DNA of 64,000 nucleotides from Mycobacterium malmoense (lineage in GTDB: Bacteria > Actinomycetota > Actinomycetes > Mycobacteriales > Mycobacteriaceae). The notes below the pieces were generated by a model. The model was given only the letters and a program-made list of their open reading frames with translations. It was not told the DNA's origin and did not search any database. The stretch covers positions 4,712,001-4,776,000 of the forward strand of contig NZ_CP080999.1 of the NCBI RefSeq assembly GCF_019645855.1, read 5' to 3'. Of this stretch, positions 1 to 7,439 are shown piece by piece. The position numbers were made by a program, and so were the translations under genes. Position 1 is the first letter of the stretch. Each line of letters starts with the position of its first letter.

Positions 1-219
1 CGCGAACCGGTCGCGCCGCTGAAGTTCGCCCAACTCGTCGGTCTGATCTTCGCGCTCGTCGGCGTTGCCGGATTCGCGTCCGGCGCTTTCCTGGTGGGCG
101 TCATCGCCACCGCATTCGCGCTGGTGGCCGCATTCCTGAATGCGGCCTTCGGCATCTGCCTGGGCTGCCAGCTCTACCCGCTGGTCGCGCGTCTTCGACC
201 CACTCCCGGACCCGCTTAG
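1..219 (+). CDS. DUF4395 membrane protein, C-terminal part
   Basis: The reading frame is open from the left edge and ends in TAG, so only the last 72 residues are present. They form a hydrophobic hairpin (LVGLIFALVGVAGFASGAFL and VGVIATAFALVAAFLNAAFG) followed by the Cys-containing motif GICLGCQLYPLVAR, which is typical of DUF4395 integral membrane proteins. In mycobacteria such proteins sit upstream of the cysA2-type sulfurtransferase near a thioredoxin-like gene. A role in thiol or sulfur handling at the membrane is inferred from that context only. The next gene starts 28 bp downstream, so the three genes are probably one operon. Confidence 0.7.
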   Translation, partial: REPVAPLKFAQLVGLIFALVGVAGFASGAFLVGVIATAFALVAAFLNAAFGICLGCQLYPLVARLRPTPGPA

Positions 220-247
220 CCCCTATTCGATCGAAAGGATTCCAACT

Positions 248-1090
248 ATGGCACGCTCCGACGTCCTAGTCTCCGCGGACTGGGCCGAGAGCAATCTCAG
301 CAATCCCGGAGCCGCGAATGTCGTCTTCGTCGAGGTCGACGAGGACACCAGCGCCTACGACACCGGCCACATCGCCGGCGCGATCAAGCTGGACTGGCGC
401 GCGGATCTGCAGGACCCGGTCAAGCGCGACTTCGTCGACGCTCAGCAGTTCTCCAAGCTGCTGTCCGACCGCGGCATCTCCAACGACGACACCGTCATCC
501 TCTACGGCGGCAACAACAACTGGTTCGCGGCCTACGCCTACTGGTATTTCAAGTTGTACGGGCACGACAAGGTCAAGCTGCTCGACGGCGGCCGCAAGAA
601 GTGGGAGCTCGACGGGCGCCCGCTGTCCACCGATACCGTCAACAGGCCGGCCACCTCCTACACCGCGGCCCCGCCGGACAACAGCATCCGAGCCTTTCGC
701 GACGAGGTCATCGCGGCCATCAACGTCAAGAACCTGGTCGACGTGCGGTCCCCCGACGAATTCTCCGGCAAGATCCTGGCGCCGGCGCACCTGCCGCAGG
801 AGCAGAGCCAGCGACCCGGGCACATCCCCGGCGCCATCAACGTCCCGTGGAGCAAGGCCGCCAACGAGGACGGCACCTTCAAGTCCGACGAGGAGTTGGC
901 CAAGCTGTACGCCGACGCCGGTCTGGACGGAACCAAGGAAACCATTGCGTACTGCCGAATCGGGGAACGTTCGTCGCACACCTGGTTCGTTTTGCAGGAA
1001 TTACTCGGGCATAAGAACGTCAAGAACTACGACGGCAGTTGGACGGAATACGGCTCCCTGGTGGGCGCCCCGATCGAGTTGGGAAGCTGA
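248..1090 (+). CDS. cysA: Thiosulfate sulfurtransferase (rhodanese), CysA2/CysA3 type
   Basis: This 280-residue tandem rhodanese transfers sulfane sulfur, classically from thiosulfate to cyanide or another thiophilic acceptor. The N-terminal inactive half (about 1-140) contains DTGHIAGAIKLDW. The C-terminal catalytic half has DVRSPDEFSG and the active-site loop CRIGERSS with Cys236. Length and sequence match mycobacterial CysA2/CysA3 (about 277 residues). The ATG at 248 was chosen because GAAAGGA at 233-239 is well placed; upstream in-frame codons overlap the preceding gene. It is followed one base later by sseC, the usual partner. The symbol cysA is historical and does not mean the sulfate ABC transporter ATPase. 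Confidence 0.95.
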   Translation: MARSDVLVSADWAESNLSNPGAANVVFVEVDEDTSAYDTGHIAGAIKLDWRADLQDPVKRDFVDAQQFSKLLSDRGISNDDTVILYGGNNNWFAAYAYWYFKLYGHDKVKLLDGGRKKWELDGRPLSTDTVNRPATSYTAAPPDNSIRAFRDEVIAAINVKNLVDVRSPDEFSGKILAPAHLPQEQSQRPGHIPGAINVPWSKAANEDGTFKSDEELAKLYADAGLDGTKETIAYCRIGERSSHTWFVLQELLGHKNVKNYDGSWTEYGSLVGAPIELGS

Positions 1091-1091
1091 T

Positions 1092-1394
1092 ATGTGCTCT
1101 GGACCGAAGCAAGGACTGACGTTGCCCGCCAGCGTCGATCTGGAGAAGGAAACGGTGATCACCGGCCGCGTCGTGGACCGTGACGGCCAGGCGGTGGGTG
1201 GCGCGTTCGTCCGCTTGCTGGACTCCTCGGACGAGTTCACGGCCGAGGTGGTCGCGTCGGCCACCGGCGACTTCCGGTTCTTCGCCGCGCCGGGATCCTG
1301 GACGGTGCGCGCGCTGTCGGCGGCCGGCAACGGCGACGCCGTGGTGACGCCGTCCGGCGCGGGCATCCACGAGGTGGACGTCAAGGTCGCCTGA
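1092..1394 (+). CDS. sseC: SseC family protein (DUF1416)
   Basis: This 100-residue protein matches mycobacterial SseC in length and in its start MCSGPKQGLTLPASVDLEKE. It has the look of a small beta-sandwich (VITGRVVDRDGQAVGGAFVRLLD, then a GDFRFFAAPGSWTVRAL strand pattern), similar to carboxypeptidase regulatory-like folds. The start codon follows the rhodanese stop by one base, so translation is very likely coupled. A role in sulfur metabolism comes from its constant pairing with cysA; no catalytic site is visible. Confidence 0.9.
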   Translation: MCSGPKQGLTLPASVDLEKETVITGRVVDRDGQAVGGAFVRLLDSSDEFTAEVVASATGDFRFFAAPGSWTVRALSAAGNGDAVVTPSGAGIHEVDVKVA

Positions 1395-1404
1395 GCGACC
1401 CTTT

Positions 1405-1428
1405 CGCCGAACGTCGACGTGTTCGGCG
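1405..1428. terminator. Hairpin after sseC
   Basis: CGCCGAAC at 1405-1412 pairs perfectly with GTTCGGCG at 1421-1428 around an 8-nt loop. There is no following T run, as is common for mycobacterial terminators. It lies 10 bp after the sseC stop and upstream of the next promoter, so a transcription-end role is reasonable but unproven. Confidence 0.45.
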
Positions 1429-1474
1429 ATATTGCGAGGGTCAGCCCGACAAGTCGACGCTCGGCACCCGCGAA

Positions 1475-1480
1475 TAGACT
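1475..1480 (+). promoter_or_regulatory. -10 element of a leaderless promoter
   Basis: TAGACT fits the mycobacterial TAnnnT -10 consensus. It lies exactly 7 nt before the GTG at 1488, the geometry expected when transcription starts at the first base of the start codon. Confidence 0.55.
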
Positions 1481-1487
1481 CATCCTC

Positions 1488-1586
1488 GTGGTGCTCTTCT
1501 TCGAGATCCTGCTGGTCGTGGCGGTCGTGCTGATCTCATGGTTCGCGCTGTACACGCTCTACCGGCTCATCACCGACGAGTCGTGA
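1488..1586 (+). CDS. Short single-span membrane peptide upstream of nitrobindin
   Basis: This 32-residue ORF begins GTG GTG and encodes VVLFFEILLVVAVVLISW followed by FALYTLYRLITDES: one hydrophobic helix and a short polar tail. A TAGACT element 7 nt upstream predicts a leaderless mRNA starting at this GTG. Its TGA overlaps the GTG of the nitrobindin-like gene (shared bases GTGA), which suggests translational coupling. The downstream gene has no clear ribosome-binding site of its own. Function is unknown. Purely regulatory translation, or a small membrane peptide, are both possible. Confidence 0.55.
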   Translation: MVLFFEILLVVAVVLISWFALYTLYRLITDES

Positions 1587-2260
1587 CCCCCGACGAGGAC
1601 CCTGACGGACCGGTGGGTTCTGCGGCCTCCGGCGACCGTGCGGTGGCCGGGATGTTTCAAGCCGCCGAACGCGCCAAGGTGACCGCCTCCCGCAACATCC
1701 CCGCCTTCGACGATCTGCCGGTTCCCGCCGACACCGCGAACCTGCGCGAGGGCGCCAACCTCAACGACGCGCTGCTGGCGTTGCTGCCCCTCGTCGGCGT
1801 GTGGCGCGGCGAGGGTGAGGGCCGCGGGCACGACGGCGACTACCGGTTCGGCCAACAGATCGTGGTCTCGCACGACGGCGGCGACTATCTGAACTGGGAA
1901 GCCCGGTCCTGGCGGCTCGACGACAGGGGCGATTACCAGGAACCCGGCCTACGCGAGGCCGGCTTCTGGCGTTTTGTCCGCGATCCCGACGATCCGACCG
2001 AGTCACAGGCCATCGAGTTGCTGTTGGCCCATTCGGCCGGCTATATCGAGTTGTTCTACGGGCGGCCACGCACCCAGTCGTCGTGGGAGTTGGTGACCGA
2101 CGCGCTGGCCCGCAGCCGCTCGGGCCTGCTGGTCGGCGGCGCCAAGCGGCTCTACGGCATCGTCGAAGGCGGCGACCTGGCCTACGTCGAGGAACGGGTG
2201 GACGCCGACGGCGGCCTGGTTCCGCACCTGTCGGCGCGGTTGTCGCGCTTCGCCGGATAG
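1583..2260 (+). CDS. Nitrobindin-like heme-binding beta-barrel protein (Rv0813c type)
   Basis: The 225-residue product matches the Rv0813c/nitrobindin (THAP4-like, FABP-related) family in length. Diagnostic features are the GVWRGEGEGRG motif near the start of the barrel, alternating strand pattern IVVSHDGGDYLNWEARSW, and the final YVEERVDADGGL strands. The family binds ferric heme and acts on nitric oxide or peroxynitrite. The N-terminal 30 residues are poorly conserved in character. GTG at 1583 was chosen because it overlaps the stop of the 32-codon ORF and gives the family length; no strong ribosome-binding site is present. Together with the two downstream genes it may form one transcript. 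Confidence 0.85.
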   Translation: MTPDEDPDGPVGSAASGDRAVAGMFQAAERAKVTASRNIPAFDDLPVPADTANLREGANLNDALLALLPLVGVWRGEGEGRGHDGDYRFGQQIVVSHDGGDYLNWEARSWRLDDRGDYQEPGLREAGFWRFVRDPDDPTESQAIELLLAHSAGYIELFYGRPRTQSSWELVTDALARSRSGLLVGGAKRLYGIVEGGDLAYVEERVDADGGLVPHLSARLSRFAG

Positions 2261-2281
2261 CGGCCGGCGGGAGGTCGGCCG

Positions 2282-4687
2282 ATGCGTGGCCAGCGGACAC
2301 CCTCGCCCATATTGCGATGGGCCGTGTCGGCGGCCGTACTGCTGCTGATCGGTTACCTGGCCGTCTTGGCGCTACAGCCCTCCCTCATCGACGCGCTGCC
2401 GCCCTGGCTCGGGTGGTTCGGCCGGCCCGGGTCCATGTCGACGCTTGCCATCGTGGTGGCCGCGCTGATCGCGGCGTGTGTGCTGACCTTCCGATCCAAC
2501 GCCAGTCACCGGCTGGTGGGCGTCTCGTTCACCGTCATCGCCGTCCTCATCACCATGAGCGCGGTGCTGGGCCTCAGCTCGTACTGGGGATGCCACGACG
2601 CGAACCATCCGGCGTTCTTCACCCCGCTGATGGCGACGGCTCAGTTGGTCAAAGGCAGCACCAGCGACTTTTCCGTGGGCGGGCGCACCTGCCCGAATCC
2701 GACCCCGGTCGGGCTGGAACTGGCGAGGATAGTGGCGCTGGCGGCGATCTTCACCGGCCTGGGCGGTGTCGTGGTCGGGGTCTTCCGCTCCCAGGTGGAT
2801 CGGCTGCGGGCCAACCTCGCCGATCACGTCACCGCCATCGTGGGCATCGACGACGACAGCCAATCGATGATCAGCGCGGTCGCGCGGACGCTGGACCGGC
2901 GCAGCACGTTGGTCGTCATTACCGGTGCCGGCGACGACCGCGTCCAGCGGGCCCGCAGGCAGGGTGCCCGGGTGGTGCTGGTGGACTTCAATACCCCGTC
3001 CACCCTGGTGTCGCTGCGGCTGTGGCGCCATCTCGGCCGGCTCTATCTGATGGCGCGCGACCCGGCGATCAACCTGTTGTGGCTGGACCTCATCGGTCGT
3101 CGACTCTCCGAATTGGACCACAGGCAGCGACTGCCCCTCATCGTGCGGATCGACGACCCCTGGCTGGCCGAAGCGTGGCGCGCTCAGCAGTTCGGCGGGT
3201 CCGACACCCGCTGGGCGGCCGACGTCGTCGGCAAGTACGAGGTGACCGCCGGCAGGCTACTCGACGGCATCATCGCGGCCGGGCGAACAAAGCGTGTATT
3301 CGTCTGCGGCACTTCGCAATTGACCCTGGCCCTCTGCGCGGACCTGACCCGACGCACCCTGGAACGCGACTTCTACACCCCGCCCGATGCGGTCCCGTTA
3401 CCCGCGCTCACGCTGGTCGCGGGGGACGCCGAGGAGCACTTGCGGGATCACGAGTTTCACCGTCAGCAAGCCGGCTTCCTGTCGGAGGGACCGAAGATCG
3501 ATGCCGTGCCGGAGGCGCCGACGGTACCCACCATCCTGCGGTTGATCGGCGATGCTGACCCCGCAACCACCGCGGTGATCTTGGTGGACACCGTTGCCGC
3601 GACGACCGGCACCAGGCTGGCCGCCCGCTTCCCCGACCTGCCGGTCTACGCCTCGGACCTCAACACCAACATCGCCGACGACGCGATCCGGGTCGTCGGC
3701 CTGATGCAGTCCTATTCCCTGGTGCTGGACACCCGCGAGGGCCAGGTTCAGGATGCCTGGGAACGAGCGGCGAGGCTGATCCACGAGCGTTACGTCGCCA
3801 CGCTCGACCCCCAAGCGCCGCGCTCCCCCGCCGCGATGCCGTGGGCCGAGCTCAGCGAGTTCTACCGCGGTTCGAACCGACGTCAGGTCCGCAACGCGCT
3901 GTGGATGGTTGAGCAGATCGCGGGGCATACCTGGAACACCTGGGGCAGCCCGCCGGCACAGCTGTCCGGGCGCGACATGGCCGATTCGCCGCCACTGAAA
4001 CAACTCGCCCTGATGGGCTTCGACCACCATTCGGCGATGAGCATGGCGCGGGCGGAACACGAGGACTGGTGCCACTACTACCGCCGCAACGGCTGGAAGC
4101 ACGGTCCGACCCGCGACGACTCGCGCAAGATCCACGACAAGCTGGTCGACTGGTCCGTGGTCGAGAGCAATCCGGATTTACTCAACGCGGCGGTGCGCAG
4201 TTTGGCGGCCACTTTGTGGAGCCTGCGGCAGCTCGGCTACCGTTCGCGTCCGCTGTGGCAAACCTTCACCCGAGTCGGGACGGTCGCCGCGGAGCAACGA
4301 CACGCGCCGTGGACCTGGAAGTCGGATTCGGGACACACCATGCGCGCCGACGCCGGTGATTGGGCGGTGCGAGAGGACGGGAAGGTGTGGTCGGTGCGCG
4401 ACGGCATCTTCCGGGAGACATACGAGCCGGCCTCCGACGGGCGGTGGCGCAGAAAGGGACTGGTCCAGGCGCGCCCGGCGCGCCCGGGTGAGGCCGTCAA
4501 CACGTTGGAGGGCGCCGCGACCGCGGCGGACGGCGACTGGGTGGTGCGGGGATCCAACGGCGAGCAATGGCCGGTCCCCGGCGACGAGTTCGCGCGCCGC
4601 TATGCCGAATTTCGTCCACCCGACGAAGCCCACGCCAGCGACTCAAACGACGTGGTGAATGCCCATCCCGACAGGGGCGAACACTGA
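2282..4687 (+). CDS. Membrane protein with TrkA-N-like and ryanodine-receptor (RyR) domains
   Basis: The 801-residue protein has four predicted membrane helices: about 12-32, 51-69, 80-100 and 148-168. An extracytoplasmic loop between helices 3 and 4 contains two Cys. Residues 180-480 contain repeated Rossmann-like beta strands (VTAIVGIDDDSQSM, TLVVITGAGDD, ARVVLVDF, RVFVCGTSQLTLAL), resembling the double regulatory domains of gated ion channels. Residues about 515-635 carry a RyR domain with the pattern MGFDHHSAMSMARAEHEDWC and YYRRNGWKHG. The C-terminus has two similar modules, GDWAVREDGKVWSV and GDWVVRGSNGEQWPV. A ribosome-binding site GGGAGG at 2269-2274 supports ATG 2282. A TIR gene follows 73 bp downstream. 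Channel function and ligand are inferred, not shown. Confidence 0.8.
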   Translation: MRGQRTPSPILRWAVSAAVLLLIGYLAVLALQPSLIDALPPWLGWFGRPGSMSTLAIVVAALIAACVLTFRSNASHRLVGVSFTVIAVLITMSAVLGLSSYWGCHDANHPAFFTPLMATAQLVKGSTSDFSVGGRTCPNPTPVGLELARIVALAAIFTGLGGVVVGVFRSQVDRLRANLADHVTAIVGIDDDSQSMISAVARTLDRRSTLVVITGAGDDRVQRARRQGARVVLVDFNTPSTLVSLRLWRHLGRLYLMARDPAINLLWLDLIGRRLSELDHRQRLPLIVRIDDPWLAEAWRAQQFGGSDTRWAADVVGKYEVTAGRLLDGIIAAGRTKRVFVCGTSQLTLALCADLTRRTLERDFYTPPDAVPLPALTLVAGDAEEHLRDHEFHRQQAGFLSEGPKIDAVPEAPTVPTILRLIGDADPATTAVILVDTVAATTGTRLAARFPDLPVYASDLNTNIADDAIRVVGLMQSYSLVLDTREGQVQDAWERAARLIHERYVATLDPQAPRSPAAMPWAELSEFYRGSNRRQVRNALWMVEQIAGHTWNTWGSPPAQLSGRDMADSPPLKQLALMGFDHHSAMSMARAEHEDWCHYYRRNGWKHGPTRDDSRKIHDKLVDWSVVESNPDLLNAAVRSLAATLWSLRQLGYRSRPLWQTFTRVGTVAAEQRHAPWTWKSDSGHTMRADAGDWAVREDGKVWSVRDGIFRETYEPASDGRWRRKGLVQARPARPGEAVNTLEGAATAADGDWVVRGSNGEQWPVPGDEFARRYAEFRPPDEAHASDSNDVVNAHPDRGEH

Positions 4688-4760
4688 TACGGTATCGGCG
4701 CACAGTCCGGCATCGGGGTATGCCTGGTGTTCGCTCCGCCCTCACTTCTAGGAGACCGCG

Positions 4761-6245
4761 ATGGCGCTGTTCATCAGCTACTCAAGCCAGGACAGGTCGA
4801 CAGTCGACGCTTTGACGGCCGCCCTGCGGCGCGGCCAACAACAGGTCTGGTTCGACCAAGAACTGGGCGGCGGCGACGCGTGGTGGAACAAGATCCTCGA
4901 GCAGATCCGCTCGTGCGACGTGTTCATCGTGGCGCTGTCGAATAACTGGCTGCAGTCCAAGCCCAGTCAGTCCGAGCTGCGCTACGCGCAGGCTCTGAAC
5001 CGGCCGATCCTTCCGGTTCGGATCGGCGACATCGACAGCATGCGCGTGAATCCCCTTGCCGCGTTGCAGATAATCGACTACCAGAACCCGACCGTCGACG
5101 CCGGCATCCAGCTGGTCACCGCCGTGCACTCGCTGCAGGCCAAACCCCAGCCGGTGCCATTCGGCTACATAACGCGGTTGGGCAACACCCTCGCCGAAAA
5201 GGAACTCAGCCCGCAGCAGCAGACGCAATTGTTGATCGAGCTCAGACAGGGGCTCGACGAGGACGGCGAAGACCCCAGCGCCCGAAGCGATATCGCCCAG
5301 CTGCTGCGCATGCTGCGCCTTCGACACGATGTCACCTACCGCACCCGAACCGAGATCGACAACGTGCTGGCGTCGATCGAGGCGACCGAAGCGGGATCGT
5401 CGGCAGGTGCATCGGCAGCGCCCGAAGCCCAGGCACAGACGCCGACGGGCCCGACGCAAGCGGGTGCCCAAACCGTCAGCCAGCGGCCGGCCCGGCCGTC
5501 GTCAACCGCCGCGGCTGGCGCCGGCGCAGCCAAGGACGGCGGAATCAACAAGCGGTTGATCATCATCGGCGGGGCCGCGCTGGCGGTCATCGCCGTAATC
5601 GCCATCGTCGCGGTGCTAGCTACTCAGGGCGGCAAGTCCAAACCGGCTCCGACGGCGGCCGCCCCGAACACCAACCCAAACGCCGTCAACCTGGGCTCGT
5701 ACCTGCTCGGTCCCACGGATATCGGCACGGTCGTCGCCGACCCCAATATGGTGGTCTCCGATAAGACGAGCGGGATGCGCAACCCCCGGTGGACGTTGTC
5801 CAACCCGGACTGCATGGGCGCCTACGAGCCCATCGCGGATGCCGCGTACAAGGCGAGCGGCTACAGCGCGGTCGCAGGCCAGGCCGTGCATACGGCCGGA
5901 GAAGACCCAACCCACCGGGTCTTCGAATCCGTCGTAGCCTTTCCGTCGGCCGACAAAGCCGGCGCATTCGTCCAGACATCCGCGGACAAGTGGAAAGCCT
6001 GCGCGGGACAACCGGTCACGCTGACCGTCAACGGCAAGAGCACCGGATGGACGTTCGGCGACGTCACGGGAACCGTGCCGAGGATTGCGCAACGGCGAAC
6101 ACAGACGGAAGGCACCCGGATCTGCCACCATGTGTTGCGCGCGGCGTCCGATGTGGTCATCGACGTGCTGGTGTGCGGACCGGATGTCGAGACGGGTCAA
6201 GCGGGCCGGATCGCCGAGCAGATCTCCGCCAAGGTGGGGCAATAG
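4761..6245 (+). CDS. TIR domain protein with membrane helix and PknH-type extracytoplasmic sensor
   Basis: The 494-residue protein begins with a TIR domain (1-130) starting ALFISYSSQDRSTVDAL. It includes WFDQELGGGDAWWNKILEQI, DVFIVALSNNW and SQSELRYAQALNRPILPV; Glu72 aligns with the catalytic Glu of NAD-cleaving TIR domains. A helical segment (about 140-210), then an Ala/Pro/Thr-rich linker, lead to one membrane helix near 272-290 (LIIIGGAALAVIAVIAIVAV). The C-terminal 190 residues match the PknH sensor-like domain and hold exactly four Cys (DCMG, KACAG, RICHH, VCGPD), enough for two disulfides. The ribosome-binding site AGGAG precedes ATG 4761. The likely topology is TIR inside and sensor outside. 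NADase activity is inferred. Confidence 0.88.
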   Translation: MALFISYSSQDRSTVDALTAALRRGQQQVWFDQELGGGDAWWNKILEQIRSCDVFIVALSNNWLQSKPSQSELRYAQALNRPILPVRIGDIDSMRVNPLAALQIIDYQNPTVDAGIQLVTAVHSLQAKPQPVPFGYITRLGNTLAEKELSPQQQTQLLIELRQGLDEDGEDPSARSDIAQLLRMLRLRHDVTYRTRTEIDNVLASIEATEAGSSAGASAAPEAQAQTPTGPTQAGAQTVSQRPARPSSTAAAGAGAAKDGGINKRLIIIGGAALAVIAVIAIVAVLATQGGKSKPAPTAAAPNTNPNAVNLGSYLLGPTDIGTVVADPNMVVSDKTSGMRNPRWTLSNPDCMGAYEPIADAAYKASGYSAVAGQAVHTAGEDPTHRVFESVVAFPSADKAGAFVQTSADKWKACAGQPVTLTVNGKSTGWTFGDVTGTVPRIAQRRTQTEGTRICHHVLRAASDVVIDVLVCGPDVETGQAGRIAEQISAKVGQ

Positions 6246-6262
6246 CACCGCCTGACATGGAG

Positions 6263-6311
6263 CGGCCCCCGAGCGAAACTCCGGTTGGACAGACCGGAAG
6301 CTCGGGGGCCG
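6263..6311. terminator. 12-bp hairpin, probable bidirectional terminator
   Basis: CGGCCCCCGAGC at 6263-6274 pairs perfectly with GCTCGGGGGCCG at 6300-6311; an inner CCGG/CCGG pairing shortens the loop. It lies 17 bp after the TIR stop, between convergent transcription units, and could end both. No U-tract follows on either strand. Confidence 0.6.
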
Positions 6312-6378
6312 GGTGGCTACGGGGAATTCGCCAGCGTCGCTGGCTCTTCCGAGCCAATGCAGCTAGCGCGTAGCCACC
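6312..6378. terminator. Branched stem-loop element next to the 6263 hairpin
   Basis: GGTGGCTAC at 6312-6320 pairs with GTAGCCACC at 6370-6378. Inside lie two further hairpins, CCAGCG-T-CGCTGG (6331-6343) and GGCTC-TTCC-GAGCC (6342-6355), which overlap by two bases and so may be alternatives. On the minus strand it begins directly after the stop of the 27-residue ORF. It could be a terminator for the pabC unit or a small structured RNA; strand and function cannot be settled from sequence. Confidence 0.4.
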
Positions 6379-6462
6379 TCACATGTCCATGAAGCTATCA
6401 ATTTCGCGGACCACCTCCTTCCTTGTGTACGGCCGACCGTACCCGCCGCCTTGCGAGCCCAC
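6379..6462 (-). CDS. Possible 27-residue peptide downstream of pabC
   Basis: An ORF opens with GTG 15 bp after the pabC stop and reads VGSQGGGYGRPYTRK followed by EVVREIDSFMDM, then TGA. The composition (charged amphipathic C-terminus) looks more like a real peptide than random GC-rich sequence. There is no obvious ribosome-binding site before the GTG; an AGGAGG lies inside the ORF and could serve a shorter internal start. It might be co-translated with pabC. I do not recognise a family. Confidence 0.35.
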   Translation of the reverse strand: MGSQGGGYGRPYTRKEVVREIDSFMDM

Positions 6463-6477
6463 AACAGAATTCAGCGC

Positions 6478-7368
6478 TTAGCGATCGCTGACGATGGCTG
6501 CGTCGACCAGTTCGGCGAATTCTGCGGCCATCGGGGATGGCGGCAGTGGCCGGCCGTCGAGCGTGTGCACGCGGGCCGCCAGGGTCATGCTCGATATCAG
6601 CCAGATCCCTTGGGCCGCAAGCAGATCCGGGACACGCAGTGCGCGATAGTCGCAGTCGTAGCCCTTGGCCCGGGCCACCTCGAAGAGGGCCTGCTGCGTG
6701 GTGCCGCGCAGGATCGGATACCACGGCGGCGGCGTCAGCAGGCAGGGATTCCCCCCTGCGCCGGTTGCGGATTCGGCGACGATCACCACCGTCGAACGCG
6801 GGCCTTCCAGGATGTAGCCGTCGGAGCTGACGAAGATGACGTCGCCGGCGCCCTGCCGGGCTGCATGGCGCAGGACGGCCATGTTGACCGCATAGGACAG
6901 CGTTTTCGCGCCGGCCAACAGCCACGGCATCGCGTCGACACCGGCGGCGGGCAATCCGCGGTTCAGCGTGACCGCCGCGACCCCGTCGCGGCGAACCGCG
7001 GTCACCCTTTCGGGCACCGCGCTGACCATCACGTAGGCCGTCGGTGGTGAGCCGCTCTCGCGGCCGCGGCTGTAGATCAAGCGCATCGCGCCCTCGTCGC
7101 CGGTGCCCGCGGTCCACTGCCGCGTGGCCGCGTCGATCGCGCGCCGCCAGCTCGGGAGGTCCGGCTCGGGCATGTCCATCGATTTGGCCGACTGAATCAG
7201 CCGCTGCAGATGCGACTCGACCAGACACGCCCCGCCGTCGCGAACCAGCAGCGTCTCGAAGATGCCGTCGCCGCGAACCGCGGCCAGGTCGTCGGCGTGC
7301 AGCAGCGGCGTGTCCGGCGGATGTATCCCGCCGTCCAGCGTGACGATCACGCCCGTCTGGCCTGCCAT
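6478..7368 (-). CDS. pabC: Aminodeoxychorismate lyase / class IV PLP aminotransferase
   Basis: The 296-residue product is a fold-type IV PLP enzyme. Aminodeoxychorismate lyase releases p-aminobenzoate and pyruvate for folate synthesis. Visible features are GDGIFETLLVRDG near residue 33, the PLP lysine in LLAGAKTLSYAVNM (Lys155), and ILEGPRSTVVIV (Glu188). It corresponds to Rv0812. The ATG at 7368 gives family length; longer versions of the frame would run into the divergent ygfZ promoter. D-amino-acid or branched-chain aminotransferases share these motifs, so the exact substrate is a family-level inference. Confidence 0.85.
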   Translation of the reverse strand: MAGQTGVIVTLDGGIHPPDTPLLHADDLAAVRGDGIFETLLVRDGGACLVESHLQRLIQSAKSMDMPEPDLPSWRRAIDAATRQWTAGTGDEGAMRLIYSRGRESGSPPTAYVMVSAVPERVTAVRRDGVAAVTLNRGLPAAGVDAMPWLLAGAKTLSYAVNMAVLRHAARQGAGDVIFVSSDGYILEGPRSTVVIVAESATGAGGNPCLLTPPPWYPILRGTTQQALFEVARAKGYDCDYRALRVPDLLAAQGIWLISSMTLAARVHTLDGRPLPPSPMAAEFAELVDAAIVSDR

Positions 7369-7427
7369 GGAAAGGGAGCCTAGCCGCCGGCTGCAGGCTC
7401 GTCGGCGCGGGCGACGCACGCCGACCG

Positions 7428-7433
7428 TAAAGT
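7428..7433 (+). promoter_or_regulatory. -10 element for leaderless ygfZ
   Basis: TAAAGT (TAnnnT) ends 6 nt before the GTG at 7440, predicting transcription from the start codon itself. No ribosome-binding site is otherwise needed. Confidence 0.5.
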
Positions 7434-7439
7434 TGAGGT

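Noticed and set aside
6312..6378. tRNA-like folded element
   Set aside because: The outer 9-bp stem is longer than an acceptor stem, and there is no TpsiC arm or CCA-like end.
6405..6424. Sequence resembling the 16S rRNA 3' end (CCACCTCCTTCC)
   Set aside because: There is no 16S body; it is simply the reverse complement of an AGGAGG inside the small minus-strand ORF.
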